Part shown: positions 18,430 through 21,192 of the stretch, in pieces
Layout: each line of letters begins with the position of its first letter
Position numbering within the stretch: the stretch's first letter is position 1
From: Chara braunii
Lineage: Eukaryota; Streptophyta; Charophyceae; Charales; Characeae
Direction: 5' to 3'
Assembly: GCA_003427395.1 (NCBI GenBank)
Contig: BFEA01000313.1
Coordinates: forward strand, 59,555-80,746
DNA: 21,192 nt
The notes under the pieces: generated by a model
Told to the model about the DNA's origin: nothing
What the model saw: the letters and a program-made list of their open reading frames with translations, nothing else
Database searches by the model: none
Program-made: the position numbers and the translations under genes

Positions 18430-18840
18430 CCTATATGTGGTGGCGGCTTAGGCGGGGGACCTCCCTGTGTGTGGTCGTTCCAGATTTGTGATATCAAGTG
18501 TGTGATTTCGTACCTCGCACCTGACCAATCGATCATCTAAGCTACCGACCGAGCAATCGACTAATCAGGCAAGCATGTGATCAATCAAACATCCAATCAT
18601 GTCACTGTTCGTTGACTGGCAGATGGGATGTTTCATTGATTGCATGCTTGGCTGGTTGGTTAAGTGGTGGATCAACCGCTTAGTTTATTGATTGGCCGCT
18701 TACTTTGATAACTGACAGATGAGATGTTTGATTGGTTGCATGCTTGGACGGTTGGTTGAGTGGTCGATTGGCTGCTTAGTTGATTGCTTGCTTGCTTGCT
18801 TGCTTTGCTGATTAGCCGAGTGCAATCCGGTGTGCGATTT
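18430..18840. repeat. Imperfect 80-bp inverted repeat overlapping a 96-bp direct repeat
   Basis: Left arm about 18521-18600 and right arm about 18615-18695 are complementary over roughly 80 nt. The best block is GCAAGCATGTGATCAATCAA near 18571, with ACATCC following, against TTGATTGCATGCTTGG in the right arm. The right arm is itself duplicated 96 bp on: gactggcagatgggatgttt at 18614 and aactgacagatgagatgttt at 18710. A short (GCTT)n run lies at about 18783-18803. GTGTGYGATTTCSTACCTCGC-like words at about 18498 and 18831 bracket the block. Confidence 0.75.
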
Positions 18841-18999
18841 CCTACCTCGCTACTTGGTTAATATGAAAAGGAAAATCCAAAGCGAATGCACACACAACGA
18901 GAACTTGATTCAGGCGACTGATTGGTCGTAAGCTATGTTACCTATGTACATTAATCAATCAATCGCAGGAGTCCGACCGACAGTATTAGGTCAACATGC

Positions 19000-19410
19000 A
19001 TTCATAGATCCACAAATAAAAAATCTTAGATCCACATGCACAACAAATAGATCCACTCGCATTTCCAGATCCAAATTCAACCGTCCAGACATATACATGG
19101 ATCCATTGTGACGTGCATGAGAGATAGATATCCATACACATTCCTAGATCCACATTACAAAGGTCCACACGTATTCATAGATCCACGTGCATGAGAGATG
19201 AATGCACTCACATTCATAGATCCACATGCACACATCCATATGCATGAGAGCTAGATCCACGCACATTCCTAGATCCATTTCCATAGGTCCACACGCATTG
19301 ATAGATCCACACGCATGAGAGATGGGTGCACACGAGTTTGTAGATCCGTACTCCCGGATCCGCATGCATGAGATAAAGATCCACATGCATTCATAGATAC
19401 ACAACGCAAA
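19000..19410. repeat. Tandem repeat with alternating 53- and 71-74-bp spacing (about 125-bp higher-order unit)
   Basis: GCATGAGA marks positions 19115, 19189, 19242, 19313 and 19366, spacings 74, 53, 71 and 53, so every second mark is 124-127 bp apart. Between marks, CATTCATAGATCCAC and CATTCCTAGATCCA recur. Sub-units of about 20 bp built on AGATCCACATGCA extend the pattern from about 19000. A 189-codon minus-strand frame crossing it (19144-19713) gives a Cys/Trp/Tyr-rich repeat translation and is not credible as a gene. Confidence 0.85.
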
Positions 19411-20160
19411 CCAACGAATGCATGCAGTTCTTTGAATCAGTGTGGCACATAAGCCGGCACGACCAATAAATGGAATCCGCCCCTGTCCGTGACCTACTAG
19501 TAATTGGTTTTTCTTCCCAGTGATTGATCGTCCTTCGAAGAAACTTACCGGAAAACTGAGAGAACGATGCAGATGGTAAACCTCCAGATCCTTCAGGTGC
19601 GTCACATCGCGAGAGCTCGAAGGAAGCGACGTGACGATAGAAAAGGAGACGCGCGAAGATGTTACAGGAGAGGCGTGAAGATCGCGCAGGAACCGAGCAA
19701 GATGCCTATGCATGGACGGACGACGTCAACGGTTGGGAGCGATGGCACTGAACCGATGACGTGGATGGATTCCGAGATAGACAGAGTGGAAGAGGGTTGG
19801 ATGACTGCGGGGAGAGGGACGAGATACACACCTTAAGATGAGGAGATAAAGAAAAGCAGCGAGGGAGCGAGGGAGCGAATACTGCGCAGGGTGCATGAGC
19901 GAGGACTCCACGCGAGTCCACACCGGCCGTGCACTATGCCTCCGTAGTGAGCATCGACCGTGGTTGATGGATGCTCGTCGTCGTCGCCATGGATAGTTGC
20001 TGTGGCGACGTGGAATGCGATGGCGCTAGGGATAACAATGACGCTTTGGATGGCGATGGTTCTAGTCGCCTCGATCTGCGAGCGCTCGTGTTGATGGTCG
20101 CGAGTGTGTCTGTTTCATTCGGCAACAACTCCCCTGCGAGAACAGAACAGCGAAATGTGC
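19411..20160. other. Unassigned sequence
   Basis: GC-richer DNA with purine-rich (GAGG)-type stretches near 19855-19880 and GTCGTC-type words near 19976. Several short frames are open on both strands, but none has a known domain. Confidence 0.4.
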
Positions 20161-20185
20161 GGGGGGGGGGGGGGGGGGGGGGGGG
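20161..20185. repeat. 25-G homopolymer
   Basis: Twenty-five consecutive G. On two-colour sequencers poly-G can be an artefact of missing signal, but here both flanks continue as ordinary sequence. The true length is unreliable either way. Confidence 0.95.
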
Positions 20186-21136
20186 TCGTTGTATAGCCCC
20201 GCCCGCCATCGTAAATCCTCCGGGTGGGACTGGGCCCTTGCCCTAGGGGTTGCCAAAGACCGGGCCTTTGCCGTTCACCCACGCGCGGTGTAAAGGGTCC
20301 GTTCATCATGCAGATCGGACATAAGGAGGGTGCCAATCCATCAACGCTGTCAGGCCCAACCCCCATCAACTCAGGACCAGGGGCCCTGAGTGTGCATAAT
20401 TATCCCTGGAATCGATGCTCTTACGGGCCAACCGCATCAGCACAACACGCCAACGGAGGGGTGCCCACGGTAACGAAACAAAGCGACGGCCCTAACGCAA
20501 GAAATCTTACACCCTTTTAGGCTTATTCGGCACTACACACAGGGTATAATTCGAGGCCCTCCTGACGTCAGATTCACGTGATCCACGACCCATTTCATTG
20601 ACCGGGAGAGGAACTGCGTAGGCCTAGTCGGCGGTAACCCTCACGACGATGCATACTGTGACTCCCATTTCGCGCATCGGACGTCCAAGCTTCGACTTTG
20701 GCATGTGGGACAACCGAATCGACCCTGAAGGCATCAGCCGCGAGATAGCAATGTCATTTTGCGAGAGGTTTCTTCAAGCCGAGCAGCTCCGCAACGCCAG
20801 CGCTGTCAACCGCCTCCACCGTGTGTTTCACCATCGTCGTCCACCAAGCGTCACGTGCAAGGTGCGTGTCAGCAGGACCGAAGAGGCTTATGGCGTCTGG
20901 GCGCGTTATCGCTCGTGAGTTTATCTTCACCAGCGATCTTCGTCCGCGAGTAAAGATTGCTTGCGCCCGACACGCGGTGCATCTGACGCATGCCATCGTC
21001 TGATCGGCGGCCTTGGGCCCATGGGGAACGAAAGCGTGCAATAGATGAAAGTCGCGCCCTAGCCCAACTTTGGACTATCTCAGCTTCCTTTCCACAAGGA
21101 TCGTCAGCCATACCTTGCACTGCGTCAGATGAGCCG

Positions 21137-21139
<3 letters not shown>
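20186..21139. other. Unassigned sequence
   Basis: GC-rich, with overlapping open frames on both strands (for example + 20649-20918 and - 20754-21041). None shows a family motif I recognise, and the overlap prevents choosing one as coding. Confidence 0.35.
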
Positions 21140-21178
<39 letters not shown>

Positions 21179-21192
21179 CTCTCTCTCTCTCT
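21140..21192. repeat. (CT)n microsatellite at the contig end
   Basis: CT dinucleotides interrupted once by TTTT (21175-21178), running to the last base. This is a natural place for an assembly to stop. Confidence 0.97.

Noticed and set aside
19144-19713. 189-codon minus-strand frame, the longest in the window
   Set aside because: Its C-terminal half is a direct translation of the AGATCC-based tandem repeat, and the rest has no recognisable motif.
20027-20037. Partial I-SceI homing-endonuclease site (TAGGGATAACA)
   Set aside because: Only 11 contiguous bases of the 18-bp site match and there is no intron or endonuclease nearby.
20649-21041. Overlapping frames on opposite strands in GC-rich DNA
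   Set aside because: Both are open because of composition; neither resembles a known protein, so neither is called.

Overview
This looks like nuclear, repeat-rich, non-coding-dominated DNA of a green-lineage eukaryote (land plant or streptophyte alga). The best clue is a U6 snRNA-like sequence at about 9355-9452, whose 5' part has the plant form (TTCGGGACATCCG before the invariant AAAATTGGAACGATACAGAG block). An Ulp1-type gene relic and a Ty3/gypsy-like relic, both kinds of sequence common in plant repeats, fit this. I cannot name the species. The window is probably a whole assembly contig: it opens with back-to-back Tn5/Nextera mosaic-end adapter sequence (1-32) and closes in a (CT)n microsatellite.

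Layout. 1-800: adapter, then A-rich repeat DNA, a 191-bp tandem duplication, and copy A of a dispersed repeat ending in (TA)n. 800-6500: unassigned DNA with (CT)n, (GT)n and several local duplications. 6522-6900: copy B of the dispersed repeat; its (TA)n tract is interrupted by a 114-bp module holding a complete hammerhead-ribozyme catalytic core. 7228-8113 (minus): broken Ty3/gypsy-like polyprotein segment. 8629-8687: tRNA-like fold. 9355-9452: U6-like sequence. 9.5-12.0 kb: unassigned, with two strong hairpins. 12.09-12.88 kb: a tandem array of about 190-214 bp. 13.6-16.45 kb (minus): decayed gene with an Ulp1 (C48) cysteine protease domain, an acidic linker and an unrecognised N-terminal part. 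15.2-18.4 kb: about 22 copies of a 24-bp semi-palindromic motif, largely carried in a diverged 330-430 bp tandem array, one unit of which holds a 260-bp hAT-like MITE with a perfect 8-bp target duplication. 18.5-19.4 kb: a large imperfect inverted repeat and a higher-order tandem repeat. 19.4-21.2 kb: unassigned DNA with a 25-G run and the terminal (CT)n.

No intact protein-coding gene can be supported. The two coding relics carry in-frame stops and frameshifts. The parts most worth following up are the hammerhead module with its paralogous empty site, the 24-bp semi-palindrome family, and the MITE insertion that can be read against sibling satellite units.
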